Assembly: GCA_934695325.1 (NCBI GenBank)
Contig: CAKUVD010000002.1
Location: 62,001 to 126,000, forward strand
Reading direction: 5' to 3'
Length of the DNA: 64,000 nucleotides
From: an uncultured Bacteroidales bacterium
GTDB taxonomy: Bacteria; Bacteroidota; Bacteroidia; Bacteroidales; UBA932
Positions 26,713-37,700 of the stretch are shown here, in pieces. The position numbers and the translations under genes are program-made. The notes beneath the pieces were generated by a model. It did no database searches. It saw only the letters and a list, made by a program, of their open reading frames with translations, and was not told where the DNA came from. How positions within the stretch are numbered: the first letter of the stretch is position 1; each line of letters begins with the position of its first letter.

Positions 26713-27891
26713 ATGGACAGAAATGCCATAGACTTATATACATTGCAGACTCGGCTGAAGTCGGTGCTGGAGGGGAGTTTCCCTGGAAAAATCTGGCTCA
26801 AGGCTGAGATCAGCGCTGTCAAGGCACGTTCCGGAGGACATTGTTATCTGGAACTGTCTCAGTCGGGCTCTTCCGGTCTCACCGCCAAGGCCCAGGCCAT
26901 CATCTGGAGCTCCAAGTTCAGACTCATCGCCCCTTATTTTCAGTCAGTCACTGGGATACCTCTGCAGGAAGGGATAAATGTCCTGGTGCAGGTGCAGGTG
27001 AACTACAGCCAGCTGTACGGATTCTCATTGATAATTGACGACATCGACCCTGAATATACGATCGGGGACAAGGAGCGCGTCCGTCAGGAGACCATAGACC
27101 GGCTTAAGCGTGAAGGATTGATGGACAGACAGAAAAAACTGTCCCTTCCGGCATTGCCTTATCGGCTTGCCGTCGTGTCAGCGCCTGACGCCGCCGGATA
27201 TCGGGATTTCATACGACATCTGAAGGAGAATGAATATGGGTTCGTGTTTCATACGGACCTGTTCGAGGCGGTGATGCAAGGCGTTTCCGCACCTGAATCC
27301 ATCGCCGGGGCCATTCTCGCCGCGTCGGAGTCGTCATCTCCTTATGACGCCGTGCTTGTGCTGCGAGGCGGCGGGGCGAGACTTGACCTTGCCTGCTTCG
27401 ATGATTATCAGGTGGCTGCGGCCATAGCGATGTGTCCCGTTCCGGTGCTGACTGCCGTGGGGCACGACCAGGATTATCATATATGCGATATGGCGGCGTG
27501 GAAATACGTGAAGACGCCGACTGCTCTGGCGGACGTGTTCCTGGATATATACATTGATGAGGATCAGGCTCTTGCTTCTTATGCGTCACGCCTGAAGATG
27601 GCTTTCCTCGGCAAGACGGCGGAGATGTCATCGAAAATCGACTTGCTGGAATCCCGTATGAAGATGGCGTTCAGAAACAAGGTCACCGCTATGTCTTCGA
27701 AGGTCGATCTGTTGGAGACGAGGATCCTCGGCGCTGACCCTCGTAAGATATTGGCCAGAGGGTATGCCTTGGTCCTTGACAGTGGAGGTGTGGTGATGAA
27801 GAAGTCAGGAGACAGAAAACCCGGGGACAAGGTGTCGGTTATGTTCGCTGACGGTACGCTCAGATGCACTGTGGATGAGCGTGAAGTATGA
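26713..27891 (+). CDS. xseA: Exodeoxyribonuclease VII large subunit
   Basis: Large subunit of the single-strand-specific exonuclease, 392 residues, slightly short for the family. An N-terminal OB fold (IWLKAEISAVKARSGGHCYLELSQ) leads to the catalytic core with RLAVVSAPDAAGYRDF, VLRGGGARLDLACFDDY and AVGHDQDYHICD. A helical coiled-coil region follows (repeated KMAF..K.. segments near 290-335), then the C-terminal strand region PRKILARGYALV. It lies directly before xseB. Confidence 0.92.
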   Translation: MDRNAIDLYTLQTRLKSVLEGSFPGKIWLKAEISAVKARSGGHCYLELSQSGSSGLTAKAQAIIWSSKFRLIAPYFQSVTGIPLQEGINVLVQVQVNYSQLYGFSLIIDDIDPEYTIGDKERVRQETIDRLKREGLMDRQKKLSLPALPYRLAVVSAPDAAGYRDFIRHLKENEYGFVFHTDLFEAVMQGVSAPESIAGAILAASESSSPYDAVLVLRGGGARLDLACFDDYQVAAAIAMCPVPVLTAVGHDQDYHICDMAAWKYVKTPTALADVFLDIYIDEDQALASYASRLKMAFLGKTAEMSSKIDLLESRMKMAFRNKVTAMSSKVDLLETRILGADPRKILARGYALVLDSGGVVMKKSGDRKPGDKVSVMFADGTLRCTVDEREV

Positions 27892-27913
27892 CTTAAATGA
27901 CAGTTGGATTGCT

Positions 27914-28108
27914 ATGGAAGAGAAATTTGATTATAAGAAGGCTGTGGAGGAACTTGAGAAGATAGCCGAAAAGGTAGAGGATCCTTCCACCGGGCTTGAT
28001 GACATCGACAGATATGTCAAGCGCTCAAGAGAACTGATAACTGCCGCCAGGACTTACCTGAGATCTGTCAGGGACAAGGCTGACGCAATGGATTCGGAGG
28101 AAGTATGA
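27914..28108 (+). CDS. xseB: Exodeoxyribonuclease VII small subunit
   Basis: A 64-residue helical protein from the ATG at 27914 (MEEKFDYKKAVEELEKIAEK). The frame is open to another ATG at 27875 overlapping xseA, but the family homology starts at MEEKFDY. XseB binds XseA to form the active nuclease. Its stop overlaps the glgB start by 4 bases (ATGA), tying glycogen-gene translation to the nuclease genes. Confidence 0.88.
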   Translation: MEEKFDYKKAVEELEKIAEKVEDPSTGLDDIDRYVKRSRELITAARTYLRSVRDKADAMDSEEV

Positions 28109-30123
28109 CGAAAGCATCATATATATACGAGACGGACCCTTATCTGGCTCCATATAAGGAGGCCATAGCTGCGAGGCACGCCAGAATAGAGAAAGAGCGG
28201 GACAGGATCGCTGTGGACGGCTCGCTGTCCAAGGGACTGAACAACCATCTTTATTATGGGCTCCATCGTGATTCTGACGGAGGCTGGGTGTTCAGGGAGT
28301 GGGCGCCGAATGCCAGCCGCATATATCTCATTGGCGAGTTCAACAATTGGAAGCGCACTTCCGCCTATGCCCTGACACCTACTGGAGGCGGAAACTGGGA
28401 GATACATCTCCCGGCTATGTTCCTGCATCATCAGGAACTCTATAAGCTTTTCATCGAGTGGCCTGGAGGCGGAGGCGAGAGGCTTCCTTCGTATGTCAGG
28501 CGAGTGGTACAGGATCCTGTGACGAAGGTGTTCTCGGCCCAGGTGTGGGAGCCGGATGTGCCGTATGTGTGGAAACACGGCAGCCCTGGCCCTCGGCCGC
28601 ATCCCCTTATATATGAATGTCATATCGGAATGAGTTCCGAAGAGGAGAAGGTCGCCACGTTCGAGGAATTCAGAGTCAATGTCCTGCCTCACGTCGAGAG
28701 ACTCGGATATGACACTCTGCAGATAATGGCGCTTCAGGAGCATCCGTACTACGGTTCGTTCGGCTACCAGGTGTCCAACTTCTATGCACTCTCGTCTCGT
28801 TTCGGAACGCCGGAGGATTTCAAGCGGCTGGTGGATGATGCGCACTCCAGAGGCATCGCCGTTGTTATGGACATCGTACATTCCCACAGTGTGGACAATG
28901 AAGCAGAAGGCCTCAGCCTATTCGACGGGCGTGAGGATCTGTATTTCTACAAGGGAAGCCAGGGCCGCCACCCGGCCTGGGGCTCCAGATGTTTCGATTA
29001 CGGCAAGTCCGAGACCAAGTATTTCCTTCTCTGCAACTGCAAGTTCTGGATGGAGGAATATCACCTGGACGGGTTCAGGTTCGACGGCGTGACCAGTATG
29101 CTGTATTGGGACCACGGCCTGGGCAAGGATTTCGTCGGCTATGACAATTACTTCAATGCCGGAGTGGACGAGAATGCCGTGACATATCTGGCGCTGGCCG
29201 CTATGTTAGTGAAAGAGATGAACCCTGACGCCATCACCATTGCCGAGGATATGAGCGGAATGGCCGGATTGGCGGCACCGTTCGCGTCGGGCGGTCTCGG
29301 CTTTGATTTCCGTATGGCGATGGGCGTGGCCGACCACTGGATAAAATGGCTGAAGGAAAAGACTGATGACGAGTGGAGTATGGGCGAGATTTGGTGGGAG
29401 CTGACGAATAAGCGGTCGGATGAGAAGACTATAAGCTACGCTGAGTGTCACGATCAAGCTCTGGTTGGAGACAAGACATTGATATTCAGACTTATTGATA
29501 AAGATATGTACACGTCGATGAACACTGGGTCCAAGAGCATTGTCGTGGACAGGGGCATTGCCCTGCACAAACTTATCCGTCTGGTGACGCTCGCGACGGC
29601 CGGGGATGGGTATCTTACTTTTATGGGGAACGAATTCGGACATCCCGAGTGGATCGACTTCCCGCGCGCCGGTAACGGTTGGTCGTACAGATATGCCCGC
29701 AGGCAGTGGTCGCTTTGCAAGCCGGACTATCTTCGCTATAAGTATCTTATGAACTTCGACGAGGATATGATACACTTCTTCCGGAAGGAGAATCTCCTTG
29801 ACTTCAGGCCTGAGCTTCTGGTCGCTGACGAGGAGAAGAAAGTGTTGGTTTTCCGGCGCGGTGATTGTATCTTTGCATTCGACTTCAATCCGTCTTCGTC
29901 CTTCACCGGATATGCGTTCAAAGCGCCTGAGGGTGACTGGAGACTGGAACTGGATTCGGACGAGAAGCGATATGACGGCTTCTCAAGACTAATAACCGGG
30001 GAGACGCATCATTCCGACACGGAGATAACACTATATCTTCCGAGTCGTTGTGCTTTGGTGCTCAAGAAGATGACATCCGCTGACGCGAATCCTCACGATG
30101 TGATGAAAACTAAAAAGCTTTAA
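28105..30123 (+). CDS. glgB: 1,4-alpha-glucan branching enzyme
   Basis: GH13 branching enzyme (672 residues), creating alpha-1,6 branches in glycogen. An N-terminal CBM48-type domain (WVFREWAPNASRIYLIGEFNNW) precedes the GH13 barrel: VMDIVHSHS, DGFRFDGVTSM (nucleophile Asp), ITIAEDMSGM (acid Glu) and SYAECHDQALVG. The C-terminal beta domain ends with the strands before residue 655. This is the eukaryote-like/Bacteroidota form rather than the E. coli form. It is 2 bases before the debranching enzyme gene. Confidence 0.93.
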   Translation: MTKASYIYETDPYLAPYKEAIAARHARIEKERDRIAVDGSLSKGLNNHLYYGLHRDSDGGWVFREWAPNASRIYLIGEFNNWKRTSAYALTPTGGGNWEIHLPAMFLHHQELYKLFIEWPGGGGERLPSYVRRVVQDPVTKVFSAQVWEPDVPYVWKHGSPGPRPHPLIYECHIGMSSEEEKVATFEEFRVNVLPHVERLGYDTLQIMALQEHPYYGSFGYQVSNFYALSSRFGTPEDFKRLVDDAHSRGIAVVMDIVHSHSVDNEAEGLSLFDGREDLYFYKGSQGRHPAWGSRCFDYGKSETKYFLLCNCKFWMEEYHLDGFRFDGVTSMLYWDHGLGKDFVGYDNYFNAGVDENAVTYLALAAMLVKEMNPDAITIAEDMSGMAGLAAPFASGGLGFDFRMAMGVADHWIKWLKEKTDDEWSMGEIWWELTNKRSDEKTISYAECHDQALVGDKTLIFRLIDKDMYTSMNTGSKSIVVDRGIALHKLIRLVTLATAGDGYLTFMGNEFGHPEWIDFPRAGNGWSYRYARRQWSLCKPDYLRYKYLMNFDEDMIHFFRKENLLDFRPELLVADEEKKVLVFRRGDCIFAFDFNPSSSFTGYAFKAPEGDWRLELDSDEKRYDGFSRLITGETHHSDTEITLYLPSRCALVLKKMTSADANPHDVMKTKKL

Positions 30124-30125
30124 AT

Positions 30126-32060
30126 ATGGCATTTCTCAAATTTAACAAGGCCGAGCTTGTGAATCTCTCGTATTCCCTGAAACGAGAGATAATATGCGCT
30201 AACAAGACCGGGGCGTATTGCAACACCTCCATTGTGACGTGCAACACGAGGCGCTATCACGGCCTGCTGGGAGTCCCTGTCGATAATTTCGGAGGCAGCA
30301 AGCATATGCTCCTCTCATCGGTGGACGAGAGCCTGGCGGTGAACGGGAAACTCTTTAACCTGGGAATACATTGCTACGGAGACATCTATGAGCCGAGGGG
30401 GCACAAATACATTGTGGATTTCAATGCTGACCCGGTTCCGTCCGTCGTCTACAGGGTGGGTGAGATGGAATTCGTCAAGACCATTCTCCTGGCTCCGGAC
30501 AAGGATCAGGTGATGTTACGCTATGAACTCAGAAGGTCGCCTGCCGAGATATCGCTGATACTGAAGCCATTCCTTGCGTTCAGGAACATCCATAGCCTCA
30601 CCAGGCAGAACTCCGAGGCGCGCACCGAGTACGAGGAAGTGCGCAATGGCGTGATGTTCAATATGTATGCTGGATTCCCGGATCTCAATCTGCAGTTGAA
30701 TACAGGAGATTTTGAATATAAGTCGTCACCGTGCTGGTATAACGGCATCACTTACTCGGACGAGGCGAGACGAGGTTTCGAGTGCAAGGAAGACTTGTTC
30801 GTTCCAGGCTCGTTCGTCCTCAAGATGAAGCCTGGCGACTCCGTCATTCTCTCCGCTTCAGTCGAGGAGGAGAACCCGAGGATGATCACCAGAAAGTTCA
30901 ATTCCGCACTGAAAGCGATGCCAGGAATCGGCAACTTCCACGATCAGTTGGTTCACTGCGCCGATGTCCTCATACGCGACAGGAACGGCAAGAAGAGCAT
31001 AACGGCAGGCTTCTCGTGGCTTTACACCGGTCTGTTGAGAGAGACATTGTTCTCGCTTCCGGGACTCACTCTATGCGGAGACCATAAGGAGGATTTCGAG
31101 GACATACTTGACAACCTTATATCCGACAATGAAGAACGTTTCTATTCCAGGACGACTCAGGTGGCTTCGCCCCTTCTGCTGGCGCCTGTGCTTCAGGAGT
31201 ACATCCAGTCCGGCGCTTCCGCCAAGAAAGTATGGGCGAAATACGGAGATGTGGTGAAGCGTGTCATCGAAAGCTATTCGCCAGGGTGTCGCAAGGAGGT
31301 GGCTCTCCAGCCGAACGGGCTCCTGTGGGCGCAGAAGGACAGGACGGCATTGACTTGGATGAACGCATACGTGGACGGGTATCCGGTGACGGAGAGGCCT
31401 GGATATCAGGTGGAGACCAACGCTTTCTGGTATGATATGCTTTGCTTCGCCATAGAAATGGAGACGAAATACGGCAAGGACAGAACCTTCGTGGACAAGT
31501 GGTCTCCGATACGTGATCTCGTAAAAGAGAACTTCCAGAAGATGTTCTGGATGCCTGATAAAGGCTATCTTGCTGATTACGTGGATAATAATGGGCGGAA
31601 TGCGCAGATGAGGCCTAACCAGCTGTTCGCTCTCGCAGTATTCCATCAGCCTGTGGACGACTCTGTCCTCGGAAGCATAATGAACCTAGTGGACAGGGAA
31701 CTGGTGACATCCAGAGGCATCAGGTCGCTGTCACCTCGTGACGTGGACTATAAAGGAGTGTACGAGGGGGCCCAGAGGGAACGTGACTTGGCATACCATC
31801 AGGGCTGTGCCTGGCCTGCAATGCTTCTGCCTTATGCACGGATAAAGTTCAGGATGCACGGCGCCGCATACTGTCATCGCGCCGAAGAACTTATCTCGGG
31901 TTTTTATGATGACCTCTACAAGCACGGCGTCGGGACGTTCTCTGAACTGTATGACGGAGATCCGCCTCACGAGGCGCACGGTGCGGTTTCATCCGCATTG
32001 AGCACGGCTGCGCTTCTTTATGTGGAAAATCTGATTAATAAGTATAAGGAGGAAAGATAA
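30126..32060 (+). CDS. Glycogen debranching enzyme (GH133-like)
   Basis: Amylo-alpha-1,6-glucosidase of 644 residues. The N-terminal domain starts with ICANKTGAYCNTSIVTCNTRRYHGLL, typical of the bacterial GDE N domain. The C-terminal half is an alpha/alpha barrel: SITAGFSWLYTGLLRETLFSLPGL, WMNAYVDGYPVTERPGYQVETNAFWYD and ERDLAYHQGCAWPAMLLPY. It cuts alpha-1,6 stubs after phosphorolysis. The stop and the next start overlap (TAATG). In other Bacteroidales this enzyme is also followed by a GT4 and a GH57 gene. Confidence 0.88.
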   Translation: MAFLKFNKAELVNLSYSLKREIICANKTGAYCNTSIVTCNTRRYHGLLGVPVDNFGGSKHMLLSSVDESLAVNGKLFNLGIHCYGDIYEPRGHKYIVDFNADPVPSVVYRVGEMEFVKTILLAPDKDQVMLRYELRRSPAEISLILKPFLAFRNIHSLTRQNSEARTEYEEVRNGVMFNMYAGFPDLNLQLNTGDFEYKSSPCWYNGITYSDEARRGFECKEDLFVPGSFVLKMKPGDSVILSASVEEENPRMITRKFNSALKAMPGIGNFHDQLVHCADVLIRDRNGKKSITAGFSWLYTGLLRETLFSLPGLTLCGDHKEDFEDILDNLISDNEERFYSRTTQVASPLLLAPVLQEYIQSGASAKKVWAKYGDVVKRVIESYSPGCRKEVALQPNGLLWAQKDRTALTWMNAYVDGYPVTERPGYQVETNAFWYDMLCFAIEMETKYGKDRTFVDKWSPIRDLVKENFQKMFWMPDKGYLADYVDNNGRNAQMRPNQLFALAVFHQPVDDSVLGSIMNLVDRELVTSRGIRSLSPRDVDYKGVYEGAQRERDLAYHQGCAWPAMLLPYARIKFRMHGAAYCHRAEELISGFYDDLYKHGVGTFSELYDGDPPHEAHGAVSSALSTAALLYVENLINKYKEER

Positions 32061-33352
32061 TGAGAGTGCTGATGTTTGGATGGGAATTCCCTCCCCATAT
32101 CGCCGGAGGTCTCGGCACTGCCTGCTATGGCATTGTCAAGGGTCTGGCTCACAATGGCGTGCAGACGATGTTCGTGATGCCTTCCGCCTCCGGAGACGAG
32201 GACAGGACAGCGGCCGAGATCATAAATGCGAGCGATGTCCCTGTGGAGATGACCGACACGATGAATGTCGATGACTTCCTGGACAAGGTTCAGTTCGTGC
32301 ATATCGGCACCAATATGGTCCCGTATCTTGATCCGGCCGAGTTCCATACTCTTGTCGAGGAGGACAGAAGACGCCAGGTGAAGGACTTCTCCGTAAGTTA
32401 TGGGCATACATACAAATTCTCCGGAAAGTACGGGTCGAATCTTATGGAAGAGGTCGCGAGGTACGCCATGGTGGGCGGTACTATCGCTATGACACATAAG
32501 GGAGAGTTCGACGTGATCCACGCTCACGACTGGCTCACGTATATGGCCGGGATAGCAGCCAAGAGACTGTCCGGAAGACCGCTCGTGGTGCACGTTCACG
32601 CCACATCGTTCGACAGGAGCAGTGACAATAACATTGACACTCGTGTCTATGATATAGAGAAACGCGGTATGGAAGCCGCCGACAAGGTCATAACTGTGAG
32701 CGACTTGACGAGAAACATCGTCATAACCAAGTACGGGATAGACCCTGCGAAAGTCGTGACTGTGCATAATGCCGTGGATTTCAGCGGGCGCAGCGAAGTC
32801 AAGGTCGAGAGGGGAGTGAAGGAGAAAGTCGTCACGTTCCTCGGCAGGATCACATTCCAGAAAGGCCCTGAGTACTTCATCGAGGCGGCTGCGAAAGTCT
32901 TGAAGAGATGTGACAATGTCCGTTTCGTGATGGCCGGGAGCGGAGATATGATGAACCGCTCCATCCGTCAGGTGGCCCGGCTGGGAATATCCGACAGGTT
33001 CCATTTCACCGGATTCCTCCGCGGGAGCGAGGTTCAGAAGATGTTCGCCCTCTCGGATGTCTATGTGATGCCTTCCGTATCCGAGCCTTTCGGCATATCA
33101 CCGCTGGAGGCTATGAGATCTGGCGTTCCGTCAGTGATTTCGCGCCAGTCCGGTGCCGCCGAGGTTCTTAAATATGCATTCAAGGTGGATTTTTGGGACG
33201 TGGACGCTATGGCGGACGAGATCTATGCTCTTCTGCAGTATCCGGCACTTGCCGACTTCGCTTCCAAATACGGCTACGACGAGGTGAACACCCTCAAGTG
33301 GAACAATGCCGCGGCGAAGATAAAAAGTGTGTATGAATCAGTGATAAAATAA
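32060..33352 (+). CDS. GT4-family glycosyltransferase, glycogen-synthase-like
   Basis: A 430-residue GT-B glycosyltransferase. N-terminal glycine-rich acceptor loop MFGWEFPPHIAGGLGTACYG; C-terminal donor domain with VVTFLGRITFQKGPEYFI and VMPSVSEPFGISPLEAMRSG (EX7E motif). FDVIHAHDWLTY is the usual central motif. Operon position between debranching enzyme and GH57 suggests glucan synthesis or elongation. Donor (UDP- or ADP-glucose) cannot be read from the sequence. Confidence 0.85.
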   Translation: MRVLMFGWEFPPHIAGGLGTACYGIVKGLAHNGVQTMFVMPSASGDEDRTAAEIINASDVPVEMTDTMNVDDFLDKVQFVHIGTNMVPYLDPAEFHTLVEEDRRRQVKDFSVSYGHTYKFSGKYGSNLMEEVARYAMVGGTIAMTHKGEFDVIHAHDWLTYMAGIAAKRLSGRPLVVHVHATSFDRSSDNNIDTRVYDIEKRGMEAADKVITVSDLTRNIVITKYGIDPAKVVTVHNAVDFSGRSEVKVERGVKEKVVTFLGRITFQKGPEYFIEAAAKVLKRCDNVRFVMAGSGDMMNRSIRQVARLGISDRFHFTGFLRGSEVQKMFALSDVYVMPSVSEPFGISPLEAMRSGVPSVISRQSGAAEVLKYAFKVDFWDVDAMADEIYALLQYPALADFASKYGYDEVNTLKWNNAAAKIKSVYESVIK

Positions 33353-33364
33353 AAGCATATAGAT

Positions 33365-34792
33365 ATGAACAAGAAAAGCATTTGCCTGTATTTCCAGATA
33401 CATCAGCCTACGAGACTGCGGCTTTACAGGTTTTTCGATATAGGGAAGGACTCTCATTACTATGACGACTTCACCAACAGGACTATCCTCCGCAGGGTGG
33501 CGGATCTCTGCTACCTTCCTATGAACAGCCTGCTCCTGGAACTGATAAAGAAATATGACGGAGCGTTCAAGGTGGCGTTCTCCATCTCAGGCTCCGCTCT
33601 GGAACAGTTCGACAGGTATGCCCCCGAGGTGATAGACAGTTTCCGTGCGTTGGCTGACACAGGCTGCGCCGAGTTCCTCTGCGAGACTTACTATCACTCT
33701 CTCGCCTCGCTTGCGTCAGAGCCGGAGTTCAGACATCAAGTACTGAAGCATAAGGCTGCCATCGAGGAGCATTTCGGAGTGACGCCGGTGACCTTCAGGA
33801 ACACTGAGCTCATATACTCCGACAGCATCGGAGCCTCAGTCTATGATATGGGATTCAAGACAATGCTGACCGAAGGCGCAAGGCATATTCTCGCCTGGCG
33901 CAGCCCTGACTTCATCTATACGGACGCCATACAGCCTAAGCTGAAGCTTCTCCTCCGCAACTACACGTTCAGTGATGACATCGCTTTCAGGTTCTCTGAC
34001 CGCGGCTGGAAAGAATGGCCGCTCTCTGGCGACAAGTTCCTCTCCTGGATGAGGAGCGAAGTGAGCGCATCCGGGGATGTCATAAACCTCTTTATGGACT
34101 ATGAGACGTTCGGTGAGCATCAGAACGCCTCTACGGGCATCTTCGATTTTATGAGGTATCTTCCGGAGGCCGTGCTGAAGGACGGGACGTTCTCGTTCTC
34201 TACGCCGGCTGAAGTGGTGAAGAGATTTAAGCCGGTGTCTGAACTTGAGGTCCCTGAGCCGATATCCTGGGCGGACGAGGAGCGTGATGTGACAGCCTGG
34301 CTCGGTAACGAGCTCCAGCAGGAGGCATACAACAAGCTCTACGGCCTCTATGAGAAACTGGCCCTTGTCAATGATCCGGCTCTTTTCAACGATTTCGGCC
34401 ATCTGCAGGAGAGTGACCACTTCTATTATATGTGCACCAAGTTCTTCTCTGACGGAGAGGTTCACAAGTATTTCAACCCATATGACACTCCGTATGAGGC
34501 ATTCATAAACTATATGAACGTTTTGAGTGACTTTATTATCAGAGTTGATGAGGAATATTCGGCAACAGTTGCTAAATTTGCGGATTCAAATTCTCAGAAG
34601 GCTGAGACGGACGAAAAATCCGCCGAGTCGGAGAAACCTGTGAGAAAGCGTGCTGCTGCCAGGACTGCCGTCCGTTCCGGAAAGAAAACTGCGGAGAAGA
34701 CGGGCGTGAAGCCTGCAGCGAAAAAGGCCAAAACCGTCGAGAAAACGGAAAAGCCTGTACGCAAAGCAGTTAGAAAGAAGACTGAAAAATAA
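33365..34792 (+). CDS. GH57 alpha-amylase-type enzyme with basic tail
   Basis: Glycoside hydrolase family 57, 475 residues. It starts ICLYFQIHQPTRLRLYRFFD, the family's first conserved region. Predicted nucleophile E148 (FRNTELIYSD) and acid/base D245 (FMDYETFGEHQ) are both present. Residues 1-405 form the usual catalytic unit. The last ~65 residues are a Lys/Ala/Arg/Glu/Thr-rich tail (PVRKRAAARTAV, KPAAKKAKTVEKTEKPVRKA) resembling histone H1 or AlgP tails, unusual for GH57. No signal peptide, so it is cytoplasmic; it may trim or transfer glycogen chains. Confidence 0.87.
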   Translation: MNKKSICLYFQIHQPTRLRLYRFFDIGKDSHYYDDFTNRTILRRVADLCYLPMNSLLLELIKKYDGAFKVAFSISGSALEQFDRYAPEVIDSFRALADTGCAEFLCETYYHSLASLASEPEFRHQVLKHKAAIEEHFGVTPVTFRNTELIYSDSIGASVYDMGFKTMLTEGARHILAWRSPDFIYTDAIQPKLKLLLRNYTFSDDIAFRFSDRGWKEWPLSGDKFLSWMRSEVSASGDVINLFMDYETFGEHQNASTGIFDFMRYLPEAVLKDGTFSFSTPAEVVKRFKPVSELEVPEPISWADEERDVTAWLGNELQQEAYNKLYGLYEKLALVNDPALFNDFGHLQESDHFYYMCTKFFSDGEVHKYFNPYDTPYEAFINYMNVLSDFIIRVDEEYSATVAKFADSNSQKAETDEKSAESEKPVRKRAAARTAVRSGKKTAEKTGVKPAAKKAKTVEKTEKPVRKAVRKKTEK

Positions 34793-34794
34793 GA

Positions 34795-37700
34795 ATGACG
34801 AAAGAATTGAACAAACCTGATTATCTGTTCGAGGTAAGCTGGGAGGTATGCAACAAGGTTGGCGGAATATATACCGTCATCGCTACCAAATCGCTGTTCC
34901 TCAAGTCACAGCTCAAGAGGCATCATATTCTCATCGGCCCGGATGTCTGGATGGATACGAATGCGAATCCGGATTTCCAGGAGGAGCCCACATTGTGGCA
35001 GGACTGGCGCATAGAGGCTGCCAAGAGCGGCCTCAGGCTGAGGATAGGAAGATGGAACGTTCCTGGTAACCCTGTGGCTGTCCTCGTGGATTTCAAGCAG
35101 TTCCTTACAGAGACCGATACAGTGCTGGCCAAGTATTGGGAACGCTTTGGAGTGGATTCCATCACCGGAAACTGGGACTATAAGGAATCCGTCCTGTTCG
35201 GCTATGTGGCCGGGAAGGTCATCGAGAGCTACTGTCACTTCTACCTGAAGTCCTCTGACAAGGTAGTGGCGCAGTTCCACGAGTGGCAGACCGGAGCCGG
35301 AGTCCTTTACTTGAAGACCACGAAGCTCCCTATAGCCACTGTGTTCACGACACACGCCACGGTGCTGGGCCGTTGCCTGGCAGGGAACAATATGCCTCTA
35401 TATGACTCGATGGAGTCATACAACCCGGAAGATAAGGCAAGGCAGTTCAATGTGATGGCTCTCTATTCCCTAGAGAAGAAGGCTGCGGAAAATGCGGATG
35501 TGTTCACGACAGTAAGCGAGATCACTGCGAGGGAATGTGCTCATTTCCTTGGAAGGCCTGTGGATGTGGTTACGCCTAATGGCTTCGAGAACAGCTTCAC
35601 GCCGGCTACAGAAGACGAATATGCCGAGAAACGCAAGGCCGCCAGGGAAAGTCTCAGGACTGTTGCGTCTGCAATGTCAGGCTCAGAGGTGGCTGAGGAC
35701 GCCATTTTCATCGGCATCGGCGGACGTTACGAATATAGGAACAAAGGCATTGACGTGTTCATTGACGCAGTAGGGAAGATTCACGGTTCCGGTTTCCGCG
35801 GCAAGGAAATTCACGCATTCATAATGATTCCTTCGGGACACAACGGGCCTGACAGGAATCTTGTTGCGAAGCTCTCCGGGAACGGGGATGCGGACTATAC
35901 CACTCAGGTGTCCCATTACCTGATGAACCCGGAATACGACCAGATAACAAGGCGATTCCGTGAACTGGGACTTGACAATTCAGGAAGTTCCAATATAAAG
36001 GTATATTTCATCCCGTCATACCTTAACGGAGCGGACGGTGTCTTCAATATGAGGTACTATGACCTTCTCATAGGCCTTGACTTGGCTCTGTTCCCGTCTT
36101 ATTATGAGCCGTGGGGCTATACTCCGCTGGAGAGCCTTGCTTTCAGGGTTCCGACATTGACCACGACGCTGGCTGGCTTCGGAGTCTGGGTGGATACCCA
36201 TTACGAGAAGGAACATCCTGGAATCGAAGTGGTCAAGAGAAACGACACCAACTATACCGAGGTCGTTGATGCAGTGGCCGAGAGAATCCGCGAAGTGGCT
36301 CTGATTACGGATGACCAGAGAAAAGAATATATGGACAATGCGAAGGATGTCTCGTCCATCGCATTGTGGGAAAATCAGATACAGTATTATCAGGAGGCTT
36401 ATTCCAAGGCCATCGACAAAGTCGTGGCCGCCAACGGGGCTTTTCCTGAATCAACAGAAAAACCGATTATGAAGTACGAAAGGATACAGGTAAGCACACC
36501 TTCTTGGAAAAGTGTGATGGTCACCAGGCATCTGCCTGAGGCATTGAGCGGGCTTGAGACGCTCTCCAAGAATCTGTGGTGGTGCTGGAACGAAAGCGCC
36601 AAGGCGCTGTTCAAGGCTATTGACCCTGAGATATGGCACAATTCCGGCCATAATCCTATGGTTGTGCTTGATACAGTCAGCCTGAAGAGGTTCAACGACT
36701 TAAGCAAGGATGCGGCATTTGTCGGTCAGTACGAGAGCGTGATGCAGGAGTTCGATGCCTATATGGCGCTGAAGGCTGAGAGGAAGGATCCTTCCATAGG
36801 ATATTTCTGTATGGAATATGGTCTGGATTCGTCGCTCAGCATCTACTCCGGAGGCCTCGGCATCCTTGCCGGAGACTACCTGAAAGAGACCAGTGATATG
36901 AACGTGAACCTGGTGGCTGTCGGTCTGCTGTACCGTTACGGCTATTTCACGCAGGTGCTTTCCGCACAGGGAGACCAGGTGGCTAAATATGACGCTCAGA
37001 ACTTCTCCAAGATTCCTGCGAGCCCTGTGATGGACAAGGACGGCAACTGGGTCACCACTAGCGTGGCTTTCCCTGGCAGGACCATTACGGCTCGCATCTG
37101 GAAAGTGGCTGTCGGAAGGACGGATCTCTACCTCCTCGACACGGACTATGAGGCCAACATTGACGAGGACCGTCAGGTCACATATCACCTCTACGGCGGC
37201 GACTGGGAGAACCGACTGAAGCAGGAACTTCTGCTCGGAGTCGGTGGCGTGCGCGCACTTCGCGCCCTCGGCCTGAACCCTCAGGTATATCATTGCAACG
37301 AGGGACACGCAGCGTTCATAGGCCTGGAGCGTCTCCGCGAATATATCCAGAACGACAATCTTGACTTCCCTGAGGCTCTGGAAGTCGTGCGTGCATCATC
37401 ATTGTTCACGACACATACGCCTGTCCCGGCAGGACACGACGCTTTCGACGAGGGCCTTCTGAGGAAATACATCGGGCACTATCCGCAGCGCCTCAAGATC
37501 GACTGGGAGACGATGATGGGGCTAGGCAAGATCAACGGCGCGGACGTGAACGAGAAGTTCTCGATGAGCATACTCGCCGCCAACATCTCTCAGAATGTGA
37601 ACGGCGTGTCAATGCTACACGGCAAGGTCAGCCAGGAAATTTTCTCCAATATGTATCCTGGATATCTGCCGGAGGAGCTCTATATCAGCTATGTAACCAA

